The notes: a model not told the origin generated them from the sequence alone. A DNA stretch of 35,377 nucleotides from Serratia sp. DD3 (GCF_000496755.2 NZ_AYKS02000006.1:1-35377); one strand, 5' to 3'. Positions 1-12,213 are shown, numbered from the stretch's first letter. A program made the numbers and translations.

Positions 1-118
1 CTTGATATTTTTTTGTTGCCGAAGCAACTGGATATCGTCTTTGTGAGTGCCCACACAGATTGTCTGATAAATTGTTAAAGAGCGTGGTTACCAAAACTTC
101 CGGTAACGCGGGAGGCAG
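1..118 (-). other. 5' leader of a ribosomal RNA operon (16S gene outside window)
   Basis: Read on the minus strand, this is the transcribed leader that precedes 16S rRNA. It contains the antitermination element boxA (GCTCTTTAACA, positions 73-83), followed by a conserved stretch of enterobacterial rrn leaders (roughly 38-72) and a small TTCG-capped hairpin near 15-28. The mature 16S 5' end is not reached. In E. coli, clpB also lies directly upstream of an rrn operon (rrnG), so the position agrees. Leader identity is seen directly by similarity to known rrn leaders; the presence of the 16S gene beyond the edge is inferred. Confidence 0.9.
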
Positions 119-146
119 ATAATACGCTTTCCCGCTGAAGAGTCAA
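119..146 (-). promoter_or_regulatory. rrn P2 promoter
   Basis: On the minus strand there is a -35 TTGACT (141-146), a 16-base spacer and a -10 TATTAT (119-124). Sequence and spacing are almost those of E. coli rrn P2 promoters, and it lies just upstream of the leader boxA. Confidence 0.88.
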
Positions 147-237
147 CCTTTTTCTCTACAAGAGACAGTGTTTTCACCGGGTTGCTTCTTCCTGCCTGGG
201 CGACTTGTCAGCCGTTGTTCCCGAGCAGTGGAGGCGC

Positions 238-265
238 ATTATAGGGAGTTCTCAGTTCGCTGCAA
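238..265 (-). promoter_or_regulatory. rrn P1 promoter
   Basis: On the minus strand there is a -35 TTGCAG (260-265), a 16-base spacer and a perfect -10 TATAAT (238-243), followed by a GC-rich discriminator beginning GCGCC, typical of stringently controlled rRNA promoters. An A/T-rich tract just upstream (271-284) is in the place of an UP element. The distance to P2 is about 120 bases, as in E. coli rrn operons. Confidence 0.9.
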
Positions 266-397
266 CCCCTAAATTCAAAAAAAGATCCAACCGTTCAAAT
301 AACAATCAAAACCGTCATTATTGACTGTTAATTGAGCAATTGATTCGTCATTTGCAGATTATTGCCAATCAAAAGCCCATCTGCCAGTTCAAATAAT

Positions 398-421
398 ATA
401 GGGGTGGTCATCCACCCCTAT
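398..421 (-). terminator. hairpin downstream of clpB
   Basis: A perfect 10-base-pair inverted repeat (ATAGGGGTGG / CCACCCCTAT) with a 4-base loop lies 20 bases after the clpB stop codon. The downstream side has only a weak T-rich tail (ATTATTTG), so termination may be partial. It separates the clpB transcript from the rrn promoters. Confidence 0.65.
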
Positions 422-441
422 CATTAATCACAATCATTCGT

Positions 442-3015
442 TTATTGTTTAGCGACGATATGATCGTTTTCCACATCCAACGTTACTGGTCTGCCTGGAA
501 GCAATTGCCCAGACAAGATCTGCTGCGCCAACGGGTTTTCTATTTCCTGTTGAATTGCTCGCTTCAATGGCCGAGCACCATAAACTGGGTCGTAGCCTAT
601 TTTACCTAACAGCTCCAATGCAGGCTCCGTCATGTTGACTTCATAGCCTCGCTCTTCCAGACGTCTGTACAAGCGAGCCAACTGGATCTTGGCAATCTGT
701 GCGATATGTTTCTGACCCAGCGGATGGAAGACCACAACTTCATCTATACGGTTGATAAATTCCGGACGGAAATGATGAGTGACCATCTCCATGACCGCTT
801 CCTTCATTTGCGTATAATTCATCTCACTAAAGTGCTCCTGGATCAGGTCAGAACCCAGGTTAGAAGTCATGATCACCACCGTATTGCGAAAATCAACCGT
901 GCGGCCCTGACCATCAGTCAGGCGCCCATCATCCAACACCTGCAATAAAATATTGAATACATCGGGATGGGCTTTTTCCACCTCATCCAACAGAATGACT
1001 GAGTAAGGACGGCGGCGAACAGCCTCTGTCAAGTATCCGCCCTCTTCATAACCCACATAACCCGGAGGAGCCCCTACCAAGCGCGATACGGAGTGTTTCT
1101 CCATAAACTCAGACATATCAATACGTATCATGGCATCGTCACTGTCAAACAGGAACGAAGCCAAGGCTTTACACAGTTCGGTTTTACCGACCCCGGTAGG
1201 CCCTAGGAACAGAAATGAACCGATTGGTCGATTAGGATCCGAAAGACCTGCACGACTACGACGAATAGCATTAGCTACCGCGTTCACCGCTTCATCCTGC
1301 CCAATCACCCGAGAATGCAGTTCTTGTTCAAGACGCAGCAGTTTGTCGCGTTCTCCCTCCAGCATTTTGGCCACCGGGATCCCCGTTGCTTTTGCCAACA
1401 CTTCAGCAATTTCCGCATCGGTAACCCGGTTACGCAGCAACTTCATGGTCTTGCCTTCAGCCTGGGTTGCTGCTGCAAGCTGTTTTTCCAAATCTGGGAT
1501 TTTGCCATACTGCAATTCAGACATCCGAGCCAGGTCACCCATACGACGGGCCTGCTCCAGTGAAATCTTGGCTTGCTCCAATTCGGCCTTAATATTCTGC
1601 GTACCAGTAAGGGAAGCTTTCTCTGCTTTCCACTCCTCTTCAAGCTCAGAATATTCCCGCTCTTTCTGTTCCAGTTCGCCACTGAGCATTTCCAGTCGTT
1701 TCTTACTGGCATCATCTGACTCTTTATTCAGCGCCTGTTGCTCGAGTTTAAGTTGAATGATACGGCGCTCAAGACGATCAAGTGACTCTGGCTTAGAATC
1801 CATCTGCATGCGGATACTGGATGCGGCTTCATCGATCAAGTCGATGGCTTTGTCCGGTAACTGACGATCGGAAACATAACGATGCGACAGAGTCGCCGCC
1901 GCAACAATCGCCGGGTCAGTAATCTGAACATGATGATGCAATTCGTAACGTTCTTTCAGACCACGCAATATGGCAATGGTATCCTCAACGCTAGGTTCTG
2001 CCACATAGACCTTTTGGAAACGTCGCTCAAGTGCGGCATCTTTCTCTATATACTGACGATATTCATTTAAGGTGGTAGCACCGACGCAATGTAGCTCACC
2101 ACGGGCAAGTGCGGGTTTAAGCATGTTGCCGGCATCCATCGCCCCATCTGCTTTGCCAGCCCCCACCATGGTGTGTAATTCATCAATAAAGAGAATGACA
2201 CTACCTTCCTGCTTGGCAAGATCACTCAATACCCCCTTCAGGCGCTCTTCGAACTCACCGCGATATTTAGCCCCGGCAATCAACGCCCCCATATCAAGGG
2301 AAAGCACTCGCTTATGTTTCAGCCCTTCCGGTACTTCACCATTGATAATGCGCTGGGCCAAACCTTCAACAATGGCAGTTTTACCGACACCCGGTTCACC
2401 AATCAATACCGGATTATTTTTGGTACGACGTTGCAGAACCTGAATAGTTCGGCGGATCTCTTCATCACGACCAATTACCGGATCAAGTTTGCCCTGCTCT
2501 GCACGTTCTGTGAGATCAATTGTGTATTTTTTCAATGCTTGACGTTGGTCTTCTGCACCTTGGTCATCCACGCTGTCACCACCCCGCATTTGCTCAATAG
2601 ACTTGGATATTTTATCCACTGTTGCACCGGACGCTTTCAGTAGGTCGGTCAAAGTACCGCGTTCTTCAAGCACCGCCAGCACAAACAACTCGGAAGAAAT
2701 AAATTTATCGGCTCGCTTTTGCGCCAACTTGTCACAGAGGTTAAGAACACGTACCAGTTCATTTGAGGGCTGAACATCCCCACCAGTACCTTCTACTTGC
2801 GGCAGACGAGCCAAAGCCTGATCGATGCCTGTGCGCAGATGCGCAACATCGACTCCGGCAGCCGTTAATAATGGACGAACCGTGCCCCCCTCTTGACTGA
2901 GCAACGCGCTCATAAGATGTAACGGTTCAATAAATTGATTGTCGCGCCCAAGGGCTAGAGATTGAGCGTCGGCGAGGGCAAGCTGGAATTTGTTAGTAAG
3001 ACGATCCAGACGCAT
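442..3015 (-). CDS. clpB: ClpB disaggregase (Hsp100 AAA+ chaperone)
   Basis: ClpB is a cytoplasmic hexameric ATPase that extracts polypeptides from aggregates together with DnaK/DnaJ/GrpE. At 857 residues the protein matches E. coli ClpB exactly in length. Order: Clp N domain (about 1-145), first AAA+ module with Walker A GEPGVGKT (about 206-213) and Walker B ILFIDE, the long middle coiled coil (about 410-525), and second AAA+ module with Walker A GPTGVGKT and Walker B VILLDE. The ATG start has a strong GGAGGT ribosome site six bases upstream. Codon 149 is GTG (2569-2571) preceded by a GGGGTGG stretch, matching the place where E. coli starts the shorter ClpB isoform. Transcription is expected from the sigma-32 promoter at 3054-3082. 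Confidence 0.98.
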   Translation of the reverse strand: MRLDRLTNKFQLALADAQSLALGRDNQFIEPLHLMSALLSQEGGTVRPLLTAAGVDVAHLRTGIDQALARLPQVEGTGGDVQPSNELVRVLNLCDKLAQKRADKFISSELFVLAVLEERGTLTDLLKASGATVDKISKSIEQMRGGDSVDDQGAEDQRQALKKYTIDLTERAEQGKLDPVIGRDEEIRRTIQVLQRRTKNNPVLIGEPGVGKTAIVEGLAQRIINGEVPEGLKHKRVLSLDMGALIAGAKYRGEFEERLKGVLSDLAKQEGSVILFIDELHTMVGAGKADGAMDAGNMLKPALARGELHCVGATTLNEYRQYIEKDAALERRFQKVYVAEPSVEDTIAILRGLKERYELHHHVQITDPAIVAAATLSHRYVSDRQLPDKAIDLIDEAASSIRMQMDSKPESLDRLERRIIQLKLEQQALNKESDDASKKRLEMLSGELEQKEREYSELEEEWKAEKASLTGTQNIKAELEQAKISLEQARRMGDLARMSELQYGKIPDLEKQLAAATQAEGKTMKLLRNRVTDAEIAEVLAKATGIPVAKMLEGERDKLLRLEQELHSRVIGQDEAVNAVANAIRRSRAGLSDPNRPIGSFLFLGPTGVGKTELCKALASFLFDSDDAMIRIDMSEFMEKHSVSRLVGAPPGYVGYEEGGYLTEAVRRRPYSVILLDEVEKAHPDVFNILLQVLDDGRLTDGQGRTVDFRNTVVIMTSNLGSDLIQEHFSEMNYTQMKEAVMEMVTHHFRPEFINRIDEVVVFHPLGQKHIAQIAKIQLARLYRRLEERGYEVNMTEPALELLGKIGYDPVYGARPLKRAIQQEIENPLAQQILSGQLLPGRPVTLDVENDHIVAKQ

Positions 3016-3053
3016 AACACCTCCAATATAGGTTGAAATTGCTACTGGAGATC

Positions 3054-3082
3054 AAATGAGGTCATTCCTCAAATTTTCAAGG
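3054..3082 (-). promoter_or_regulatory. sigma-32 heat-shock promoter of clpB
   Basis: On the minus strand the -35 element CCTTGAAA (3075-3082) and the -10 element CCTCATTT (3054-3061) are separated by 13 bases. This fits the sigma-32 consensus (CTTGAAA, then CCCCATNT) very well and lies about 40 bases upstream of the clpB ATG. Confidence 0.85.
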
Positions 3083-3144
3083 TTATTTCAACACTAATTA
3101 TGAGTACAACGTTATGCATCTGTGGATCGTCCTAGGGTAGTAGG

Positions 3145-3876
3145 TTATATCACCCAAACCAAACTTGCCAGACGTCCGGTTAATCCATCGCGCCGATAGG
3201 AGAAAAAATGACTCATTTCGCTCATAGTGCAACGGTTTCCACCATAAATGGCTAAAATACCAGCACGCTGTAACCGCTGTTTGGCTAAAAAATAGATATC
3301 CGCGAGAAACTTTTCACCATGGGGAATAAATGCTGCAGCCGCAGCACGGTCAACCGCAATGAATGCCTCTCTGACTTCGGGACCGACTTCGAATTGACGT
3401 GGGCCTATGGCCGGACCAAGCCACGCGATGATCTGCGCTGGCTCAGCGGCAAAGTGTGCAACGGTATTTTCCAACACGCCATTGCATAAACCTCGCCACC
3501 CTGCATGTGCAGCAGCAACCTCATCACCCGCCAGTGATGCAAAGAGAACTGGCAGGCAATCTGCCGTCATCACTGCGCACACCTGGCCAACCTTATTGCT
3601 ATAAACCGCGTCAGCTTGCTTGTCTTGCGGCATTTGGCCATCCAACATCAGGACTTTTGTGCCATGCACCTGTTCAAGCCACAATGGCATTTGCGGCAAA
3701 CCAGCCAATGCCACCAGCAATTGGCGGTTATGGGCCACAGCCTGAATATCATCACCAACATGATCCCCCAAGTTCAGGGAATCATAGGGAGGCAAACTGA
3801 TACCACCGAGTCGAGTCGTACTACAGGCTTTAACCCCAGCAGGCAGAGGCCAATCAGGCACAATAAGTGAATTCAT
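3145..3876 (-). CDS. pgeF: Peptidoglycan editing factor PgeF (YfiH, polyphenol oxidase fold)
   Basis: PgeF is a cytoplasmic enzyme that corrects peptidoglycan precursors carrying L-serine instead of L-alanine; the fold was earlier called multicopper polyphenol oxidase/laccase. The 243-residue protein keeps the family's metal-site motifs EQVHG, TADCLPVL and AAHAGWRG and ends in a conserved FFSYRRDGLTGR block. I start it at the ATG at 3876, which overlaps the rluD stop (TAATG) and aligns with the E. coli start. A TTG two codons upstream is also in frame. The one-base overlap implies translational coupling to rluD. Confidence 0.95.
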   Translation of the reverse strand: MNSLIVPDWPLPAGVKACSTTRLGGISLPPYDSLNLGDHVGDDIQAVAHNRQLLVALAGLPQMPLWLEQVHGTKVLMLDGQMPQDKQADAVYSNKVGQVCAVMTADCLPVLFASLAGDEVAAAHAGWRGLCNGVLENTVAHFAAEPAQIIAWLGPAIGPRQFEVGPEVREAFIAVDRAAAAAFIPHGEKFLADIYFLAKQRLQRAGILAIYGGNRCTMSEMSHFFSYRRDGLTGRLASLVWVI

Positions 3877-4853
3877 TACCAATCCATCTGATCTCTAAAT
3901 TCTTTGGTGTCAGCTTTTAATGCCTCAATCAACTCGACCATATCCGGTGGCAATGGCGCATGCCATTCCATCTGAATACCGCTGATCGGGTGGTAGAGAC
4001 GCAACATAGTGGCATGTAGCGCCTGACGATCGAAACCACGTAGCGTATTGATAAATGCTTCGGAAGCACCTTTAGGTGGACGTGGCCGGCCACCATACAA
4101 TTGATCACCCACCAGCGGATGACCAATGTACGCCATATGTACTCGGATCTGGTGCGTGCGCCCTGTTTCCAAACGCAAGCGTAGACGGGTATGCGCGCGG
4201 AAGTGCTCCATAATACGATAATGGGTTACGGCAGGTTTACCCATCGGGTGTACTGCCATATGAGTACGTTTAGTAGAGTGACGCGCTATCGGCTCCTCCA
4301 CGGTGCCCCCCGCAGTCATGGTGCCGATTGCCACTGCCTCATACTCACGGGTAATCTCACGTGCCTGCAACGCTTCGACCAAGCGTGTTTGCGCTGGAAT
4401 CGTTTTTGCCACAACCATCAAACCGGTGGTGTCTTTATCCAAACGATGGACGATCCCGGCACGAGGTACGTCGGCAATTGCGGGGAAATAATGTAACAAG
4501 GCATTAAGCACTGTACCATCTGGATTACCCGCACCAGGGTGCACCACCAGGTTACGCGGTTTGTTAATCACTAAAATATCGGCATCTTCATAGACAATAT
4601 CCAGTGCAATATCCTGTGGCTCCCAACGAACCTCTTCGTCTACTTGTGCATCAATAGCAACAGTTTCCCCTCCCAAAACCCTCTCTTTAGGTTTATTTGC
4701 TGTTTTTCCATTGACCTGCACACGATCTTCCAGTATCCAATCTTTTATGCGAGATCGGGAATAATCAGGGAACAATTCTGCCAAAGCCTGATCTAAACGT
4801 TGTCCGAGTTGAGTTTCGGCCACCGTTGCGGTGAGTTGTACTTGTTGTACCAT
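3876..4853 (-). CDS. rluD: 23S rRNA pseudouridine synthase RluD
   Basis: RluD makes pseudouridines 1911, 1915 and 1917 in helix 69 of 23S rRNA and is important for ribosome assembly. The 325-residue protein has an N-terminal S4 RNA-binding domain (about residues 18-80) and the RluA-family catalytic motif HRLDKDTTG with the nucleophile Asp139. The later RLRLETGRTHQIRVH motif is also intact. It is followed by pgeF with overlapping stop and start codons and lies divergent from bamD, the arrangement found in E. coli and relatives. Confidence 0.97.
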   Translation of the reverse strand: MVQQVQLTATVAETQLGQRLDQALAELFPDYSRSRIKDWILEDRVQVNGKTANKPKERVLGGETVAIDAQVDEEVRWEPQDIALDIVYEDADILVINKPRNLVVHPGAGNPDGTVLNALLHYFPAIADVPRAGIVHRLDKDTTGLMVVAKTIPAQTRLVEALQAREITREYEAVAIGTMTAGGTVEEPIARHSTKRTHMAVHPMGKPAVTHYRIMEHFRAHTRLRLRLETGRTHQIRVHMAYIGHPLVGDQLYGGRPRPPKGASEAFINTLRGFDRQALHATMLRLYHPISGIQMEWHAPLPPDMVELIEALKADTKEFRDQMDW

Positions 4854-4914
4854 ATGTCACTTCTTCATTAACGTTGGGTTTTCGCGGCGATGCCGTTTAA
4901 TATAATGTACTATT

Positions 4915-5042
4915 GTATACCGATGTTGTTTCAAGATGCAGATAAGTGGCAACGGAGTAAAGCCCGATAAGCATAAAGCAGCTAATCATTCGGGTAAGTA
5001 CAGGCAGCCAATACCCCTGAAATTTGAAAGGTAATGGGTATA
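4915..5042. repeat. Degenerate Yersinia/Serratia-type palindromic intergenic repeat, copy 1
   Basis: The block begins with GTATAC, runs through TTTCAAGATGCAG-like and GGCAGCCAAT segments and ends with TGGGTATAA. Its ends are roughly inverted copies of each other (TATACCNNT...TTCAA / TTTGAAAGG...GGGTATA). I recognise this as the about 130-base palindromic element common between genes in Yersinia and Serratia. This copy lies between rluD and bamD and is diverged. Assignment rests on memory of the element. Confidence 0.6.
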
Positions 5043-5054
5043 ACTGGTCTTTTG

Positions 5055-5080
5055 CCGGAAACTTAACGGACAGTTTCCGG
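5055..5080 (+). promoter_or_regulatory. Perfect hairpin in the bamD 5' region
   Basis: A perfect 9-base-pair inverted repeat (CCGGAAACT, 8-base loop, AGTTTCCGG) ends 29 bases before the bamD ATG. There is no T-run after it, so it is not a typical terminator. It may be a leader RNA structure. The left arm also resembles a sigma-E -35 (GGAACTT) with one inserted A. Confidence 0.45.
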
Positions 5081-5109
5081 AATAACACCTTGAGGATAAT
5101 CAAAACGTC

Positions 5110-5841
5110 ATGACGCGTATGAAATATCTGGTGGCAGCAGCCACATTGAGTCTGATGCTGGCAGGTTGTTCCACATCCAAAGATGTGGTTCCCGACAATC
5201 CACCTTCGGAAATCTATGCTACTGCCCAGCAAAAACTACAAGAAGGTAACTTTAAGGCTGCGATTACGCAACTCGAAGCGTTAGATAACCGCTATCCTTT
5301 CGGGCAGTACTCCCAGCAGGTTCAGTTGGACTTGATTTATGCCTACTATAAATCTGACGATTTACCGTTGGCACAAGCCTCGATCGACCGTTTTATGCGC
5401 CTGAATCCGACGCACCCAAACATCGATTATGTCATGTATATGCGTGGCCTGACCAACATGGCCCAAGATGACAACGCACTACAGGGCTTCTTCGGCGTTG
5501 ATCGTTCGGACCGTGATCCACAGCATGGGCGCGCCGCGTTTCGCGACTTTAGCCAACTCCTTCAACAGTTTCCTGATAGCCAATATGCAGCAGATGCTTA
5601 TAAACGGCAGGTGTTCCTGAAAAACCGTCTCGCTAAGCATGAGCTCTCAGTAGCGGAATACTACACTAAACGTGGTGCCTACGTCGCGGTGGTTAATCGT
5701 GTTGAGCAAATGATGCACGATTTCCCGGACACTCAAGCAACACGCGATGCATTGCCGTTGATGGAAAATGCTTACCGCCAGTTGCAGTTGAATGCCCAAG
5801 CAGACAAGGTGGCGAAAATCATCACCGCTAATCCGGCTTAA
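5110..5841 (+). CDS. bamD: Outer membrane assembly lipoprotein BamD
   Basis: BamD is an essential lipoprotein of the BAM complex, which folds beta-barrel proteins into the outer membrane. The 243-residue protein has a signal peptide ending in the lipobox LAGC with Cys20 as the lipidated residue. TPR-type helices follow, with the conserved block [23 protein letters not shown] and the [13 protein letters not shown] loop. The start matches E. coli ([15 protein letters not shown]). It is transcribed alone and away from rluD. In E. coli bamD is next to raiA, whereas here about 11.8 kb of extra DNA separates them. Confidence 0.97.
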   Translation: MTRMKYLVAAATLSLMLAGCSTSKDVVPDNPPSEIYATAQQKLQEGNFKAAITQLEALDNRYPFGQYSQQVQLDLIYAYYKSDDLPLAQASIDRFMRLNPTHPNIDYVMYMRGLTNMAQDDNALQGFFGVDRSDRDPQHGRAAFRDFSQLLQQFPDSQYAADAYKRQVFLKNRLAKHELSVAEYYTKRGAYVAVVNRVEQMMHDFPDTQATRDALPLMENAYRQLQLNAQADKVAKIITANPA

Positions 5842-5856
5842 ATATTTACTGAAAAT

Positions 5857-5935
5857 CGAATAGGAGGCGGGCACACTCCCGCCGTCCTCTCACACCACCG
5901 TACATACGGTTTTGTATATAGTGGTTCATTAGTAA
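5857..5935 (-). mobile_element. Remnant of a group II intron 3' end (domains V-VI)
   Basis: On the minus strand this reads as the characteristic terminal part of one class of bacterial group II introns: a domain-V-like hairpin followed by GGTGGTGTGAGAGGACGG (about 5884-5901), then a domain-VI-like hairpin GGCGGG/CCCGCC (5866-5883) and CCTATTCGAT. The spurious peptide here contains RWCERTAGV, a sequence often annotated over such intron ends. No reverse transcriptase is present and the domain-V stem (5902-5930) is degraded, so the element is dead. It marks the left edge of the catabolic island just after bamD. The exact intron boundary cannot be fixed by eye. Confidence 0.65.
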
Positions 5936-6020
5936 CGTTGGAACTGATGGGGCTGGTATGTACGATGTTCATCTTGCTGGGCAAGACAGCCACATTGGGG
6001 TAGTACCATAGACTCAGGAG

Positions 6021-6046
6021 TAAGGATGCCGAGTTCGCCATCCTTA
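6021..6046. repeat. Inverted repeat between bamD and pobA
   Basis: An 8-base-pair inverted repeat (TAAGGATG / CATCCTTA) with a 10-base loop lies 17 bases after the pobA stop on the minus strand. There is no clear T-tract. It could serve as the 3' end hairpin of the catabolic operon or be part of the intron remnant. Confidence 0.35.
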
Positions 6047-6062
6047 TCGTACAGTGACTGGA

Positions 6063-7268
<1,206 letters not shown>

Positions 7269-7283
7269 TTATACAACCCACGG

Positions 7284-7398
7284 GTATACCTGTGATACTT
7301 CAAGGGGCAGTGGTGTTGGCTACGCCTAAATACTCGGCTCTTCCTGAGCCTCCCCCCTAATGGGGCCACAGCAATCAACCCGAATCATTTTGGATATA
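7284..7398. repeat. Yersinia/Serratia-type palindromic intergenic repeat, copy 2 (inside the catabolic operon)
   Basis: The left end GTATACCTGTGATACTTCAA and the right end, which reads TATATCCAAAATGATTCGGG on the opposite strand, are those of the same intergenic palindromic element as at 4915-5042, with the GTTGGCT segment also present. The middle is shortened or altered, giving about 115 bases. It fills most of the ligC-pobA gap, where the encoded RNA would form a long imperfect hairpin. Recognition is by eye and memory. Confidence 0.6.
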
Positions 7399-7427
7399 GA
7401 CGAGATATTTATCAGAAAATCAACCTG

Positions 7428-9639
<2,212 letters not shown>

Positions 9640-9640
9640 G

Positions 9641-10555
9641 TCAGATTTCCTCCGGCCAGTAAAGCCGCATCGGGTTATCGACCAGCAGCTTGCGCTGCAA
9701 CAGTGCCGTTTCTGCAATCAGTGGAATAAAATCCACCAGCAGTCCATCATCTGGCATAGCGTTGTTCAGGTTGGGGTGTGGCCAGTCCGTCCCCCACAGC
9801 ACACGGTCGGGGAACTGTTCGACCAAGTGCCGAGCAAACGGCACTACATCCCGGTAACTCTGCCGTTCACCATTCAGTGCGGCTGGGCCTGTCACCGACA
9901 AACGCTCTGGACAGCTCACTTTTGACCAGATATGCGGATGCTGTGTCATCAATTCGACAAACGCGGAGAACGCCGGCCCATCCACCGGTTGGCGAACATC
10001 GGGCCGCCCCATATGGTCCACCACCACCACTGTGGGTAACGCAGTAAAAAAGTCGCGTAATTCACCGAGATCCTGCGCTTCGAAATAAACCACGATATGC
10101 CAACCCAGTGGGGCAATGCGGGCGGCAATTTCCTGCAATGCCGCCTTTGGGGTGAAATCCACCAACCGTTTAACAAAATTGAAGCGCACCCCACGCACCC
10201 CCGCGGCATGTAACGCTTGTAACGTCTCATCTGACACATCGCGCCGTACAGTCGCCACACCACGGGCCTTGCCATTAGCAGCCAGACAAGCGTCCACCAT
10301 CGCGCGGTTATCCGCGCCATGGCAGGTGGCCTGTACAATCACATTGCGGGAAAAACCCAAGTGATCACGCAACGCAAACAGCTGCTGTTTGCTGGCATCA
10401 CAGGGCGTGTATTTCCGCTCTTCGGCATATGGAAAGTGCTCGCCTGGGCCAAACACATGACAATGAGCATCCACACTGCCGGGCGGTAGAACAAAATGTG
10501 GTTTCGATGGGTTGGCATACCAGTCAAGCCATCCCGGTGTCTTTTCAAACTTCAT
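9641..10555 (-). CDS. ligI: 2-pyrone-4,6-dicarboxylate hydrolase LigI
   Basis: LigI hydrolyses the pyrone lactone to 4-oxalomesaconate and belongs to the amidohydrolase superfamily, in which LigI is known to act without a metal. The 304-residue protein contains DAHCHVFGP near the N terminus (about 30-38), the VQATCHG strand, VVVDHMGRPD and the C-terminal WGTDWPHPN with the catalytic aspartate. The start at the ATG at 10555 follows a GGGGGAG ribosome site and overlaps the preceding DUF1932 gene by 11 bases. A longer in-frame extension lies wholly inside that gene and is rejected. Confidence 0.94.
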   Translation of the reverse strand: MKFEKTPGWLDWYANPSKPHFVLPPGSVDAHCHVFGPGEHFPYAEERKYTPCDASKQQLFALRDHLGFSRNVIVQATCHGADNRAMVDACLAANGKARGVATVRRDVSDETLQALHAAGVRGVRFNFVKRLVDFTPKAALQEIAARIAPLGWHIVVYFEAQDLGELRDFFTALPTVVVVDHMGRPDVRQPVDGPAFSAFVELMTQHPHIWSKVSCPERLSVTGPAALNGERQSYRDVVPFARHLVEQFPDRVLWGTDWPHPNLNNAMPDDGLLVDFIPLIAETALLQRKLLVDNPMRLYWPEEI

Positions 10556-11501
10556 GCACTCCCCCTGGTGGTTTTTTAGCGATATCATTGAGTAGTCGGT
10601 CCGCTTCGGTTCGCCAATCTGTACTGCGCGCAAAAGCGGCATCAGAACGGGCACCAAAAATCCCTTGCTCAGCCTGATCCGCTATCCACGCCTGGCGCAC
10701 TACCGTGCCTGATGCCATTGCAGGCTCTAGGCCGATCTCGCTTATGGTGGCAGCCACTTCACGCATCTCTTCTGCGCGGCGGCGTCCATGTTCAATCACC
10801 CGCTGAAAGAAATAACTGCCTTGCTGCTGCCAATCAATACTGGGAAACGTCTCTGCCAGTGAGGCCAAAACCTGATCTTCCACACCGTAGGCGCGGGCTG
10901 CGGTAAAACTCTCAATCACCAGCGCTTCCAGCCCCTTGATCATCACACTGCGGCACATCTTGGTGGCCGAAGCTACCCCCAGTGTTTCGGACGCCACTTT
11001 GGCATCAAACCCCAACGCCAGCAGAGTCGGCAGCATGCGGTGCGCCGCCGGCCCTCCCAGCAGCAGTGGCACTCGGATGCGATACGGTGGGACAGAGGTC
11101 ATCACCGCACCTTCTACATAGAGGCCACCAGCATCCTCTATTGCCTTTGCCGCCTGTTGTTTAGATGTTGGCGACGCTGAATTGAAGTCGAGAAACCCAA
11201 CACCCTTACCGATACCACCAGCACAAGCCTGTGCTGCGTTGACTGTTTGGTCGGCAGTCACTGCGCAAATAATAAATTGACTGGCAGCGCCCAGTGCAGC
11301 GGCACTCTCAACCGCCACCACACCGTGTTGTTGAGCGTGTGCTAATAGTGCCTGCCCTGCTGTTGCTGGCTGGGAAAATTTGCTGTCATAAGTACACAGT
11401 TGCTTTATCCCCCTGGCACGCAGATCCTCTGCCAGAATACGCCCCACTTCACCGTACCCAAGCAACCCGATGCACCCGTTTTCAATCAATTCGGGTTCCA
11501 T
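10545..11501 (-). CDS. DUF1932-type 6-phosphogluconate dehydrogenase-like protein of unknown role
   Basis: The 318-residue protein has an N-terminal NAD(P)-binding Rossmann fold (GLLGYGEVGR, about 13-22) and the C-terminal helical domain of the DUF1932/beta-hydroxyacid dehydrogenase-like family. The stretch KMCRSVMIKG carries a lysine where the family has its catalytic lysine. It sits between ligK and ligI, overlaps ligI, and is therefore co-transcribed with the pathway. No step of the known protocatechuate 4,5-cleavage pathway needs it. Relatives are, to my recollection, sometimes found in similar gene clusters. It might reduce or oxidise a side product such as 4-carboxy-4-hydroxy-2-oxoadipate, or process a related aromatic substrate; this is speculation. 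Confidence 0.85.
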   Translation of the reverse strand: MEPELIENGCIGLLGYGEVGRILAEDLRARGIKQLCTYDSKFSQPATAGQALLAHAQQHGVVAVESAAALGAASQFIICAVTADQTVNAAQACAGGIGKGVGFLDFNSASPTSKQQAAKAIEDAGGLYVEGAVMTSVPPYRIRVPLLLGGPAAHRMLPTLLALGFDAKVASETLGVASATKMCRSVMIKGLEALVIESFTAARAYGVEDQVLASLAETFPSIDWQQQGSYFFQRVIEHGRRRAEEMREVAATISEIGLEPAMASGTVVRQAWIADQAEQGIFGARSDAAFARSTDWRTEADRLLNDIAKKPPGGVHEV

Positions 11502-11520
11502 AGACTCTTTCCCCTGTCAG

Positions 11521-12213
11521 TCAGTCGATATAACGCAATCCGGCTTTGGTGAGCGGTTCACGCATGTTGTACATATCCAGTCCTAGCACCCCAGAAGCCA
11601 GTAATTGCCGCTTCTCTGCCTCTTTCTCTTCACGCTCGCGGGCTTTCTGTGCCACCAGACCTGCCTTGGCTGAGGGAACCACCACCACACCATCCACATC
11701 AGCCACAATGACATCACCTGGCTCCACCAGTGCCCCAGCACACACCACAGGAATATTCACTGAACCCAGCGTGGCCTTAATGGTGCCTTTGGCATGGATG
11801 GCACGAGAGAAAACAGGGAAGTTCATCTGTTCAAGATCACGCACATCGCGTACCCCACCATCGATGATCAGCCCCTGAGCACCACGAGCCTGAAAACTGG
11901 TGGCCAGCAGATCGCCAAAGAACCCATCCTCACAATCGCTGGTACAGGCAGCGACCAGCACATCACCTTTCTTCAGTTGCTCTGCGGCCACATGCATCAT
12001 CCAGTTATCACCGGGTTGCAGCAGCACGGTCACTGCGATTCCACACATTCTTGCGCCGGGATAGACGGGGCGCATATAGGGCTTCATTAATCCCACTCGC
12101 CCCATTGCCTCATGCAGTGTCGCTACCCCAAAAGCCGATAGCGCCTTAACCGCCTCGGGGTCGGCACGTTCAATACTGCGGTGAACTACCCCCAGTTGAT
12201 TCAAATTTTTCAT
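11521..12213 (-). CDS. ligK: 4-hydroxy-4-methyl-2-oxoglutarate / 4-carboxy-4-hydroxy-2-oxoadipate aldolase LigK
   Basis: LigK is a class II, divalent-metal aldolase that splits 4-carboxy-4-hydroxy-2-oxoadipate into pyruvate and oxaloacetate. The 230-residue protein has the RraA fold with the signature DGGVRD (118-123), in which Arg122 and Asp123 correspond to the substrate- and metal-binding residues of the Pseudomonas enzyme, and the preceding FFGDLLA loop. A GTG directly precedes the ATG at 12213, which has GGAG seven bases upstream. The other RraA-fold protein, the RNase E inhibitor RraA, is shorter (about 161 residues) and lacks this C-terminal extension. Confidence 0.94.
   Translation of the reverse strand: MKNLNQLGVVHRSIERADPEAVKALSAFGVATLHEAMGRVGLMKPYMRPVYPGARMCGIAVTVLLQPGDNWMMHVAAEQLKKGDVLVAACTSDCEDGFFGDLLATSFQARGAQGLIIDGGVRDVRDLEQMNFPVFSRAIHAKGTIKATLGSVNIPVVCAGALVEPGDVIVADVDGVVVVPSAKAGLVAQKAREREEKEAEKRQLLASGVLGLDMYNMREPLTKAGLRYID

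Noticed and set aside
1130..1756. Long open frame (208 codons) on the plus strand within clpB
   Set aside because: It is wholly antisense to clpB, rich in Ser/Arg as expected for a mirror frame of a conserved gene, and has no family resemblance.
5838..6041. Possible 67-residue minus-strand protein after bamD
   Set aside because: It overlaps the group II intron tail; its RWCERTAGV stretch is the translation of the intron's domain V region, a known source of false gene calls.
11521..12213. RNase E inhibitor RraA as identity of the RraA-fold gene
   Set aside because: The 230-residue length, the extra C-terminal part and the position among lig genes fit the aldolase LigK instead.
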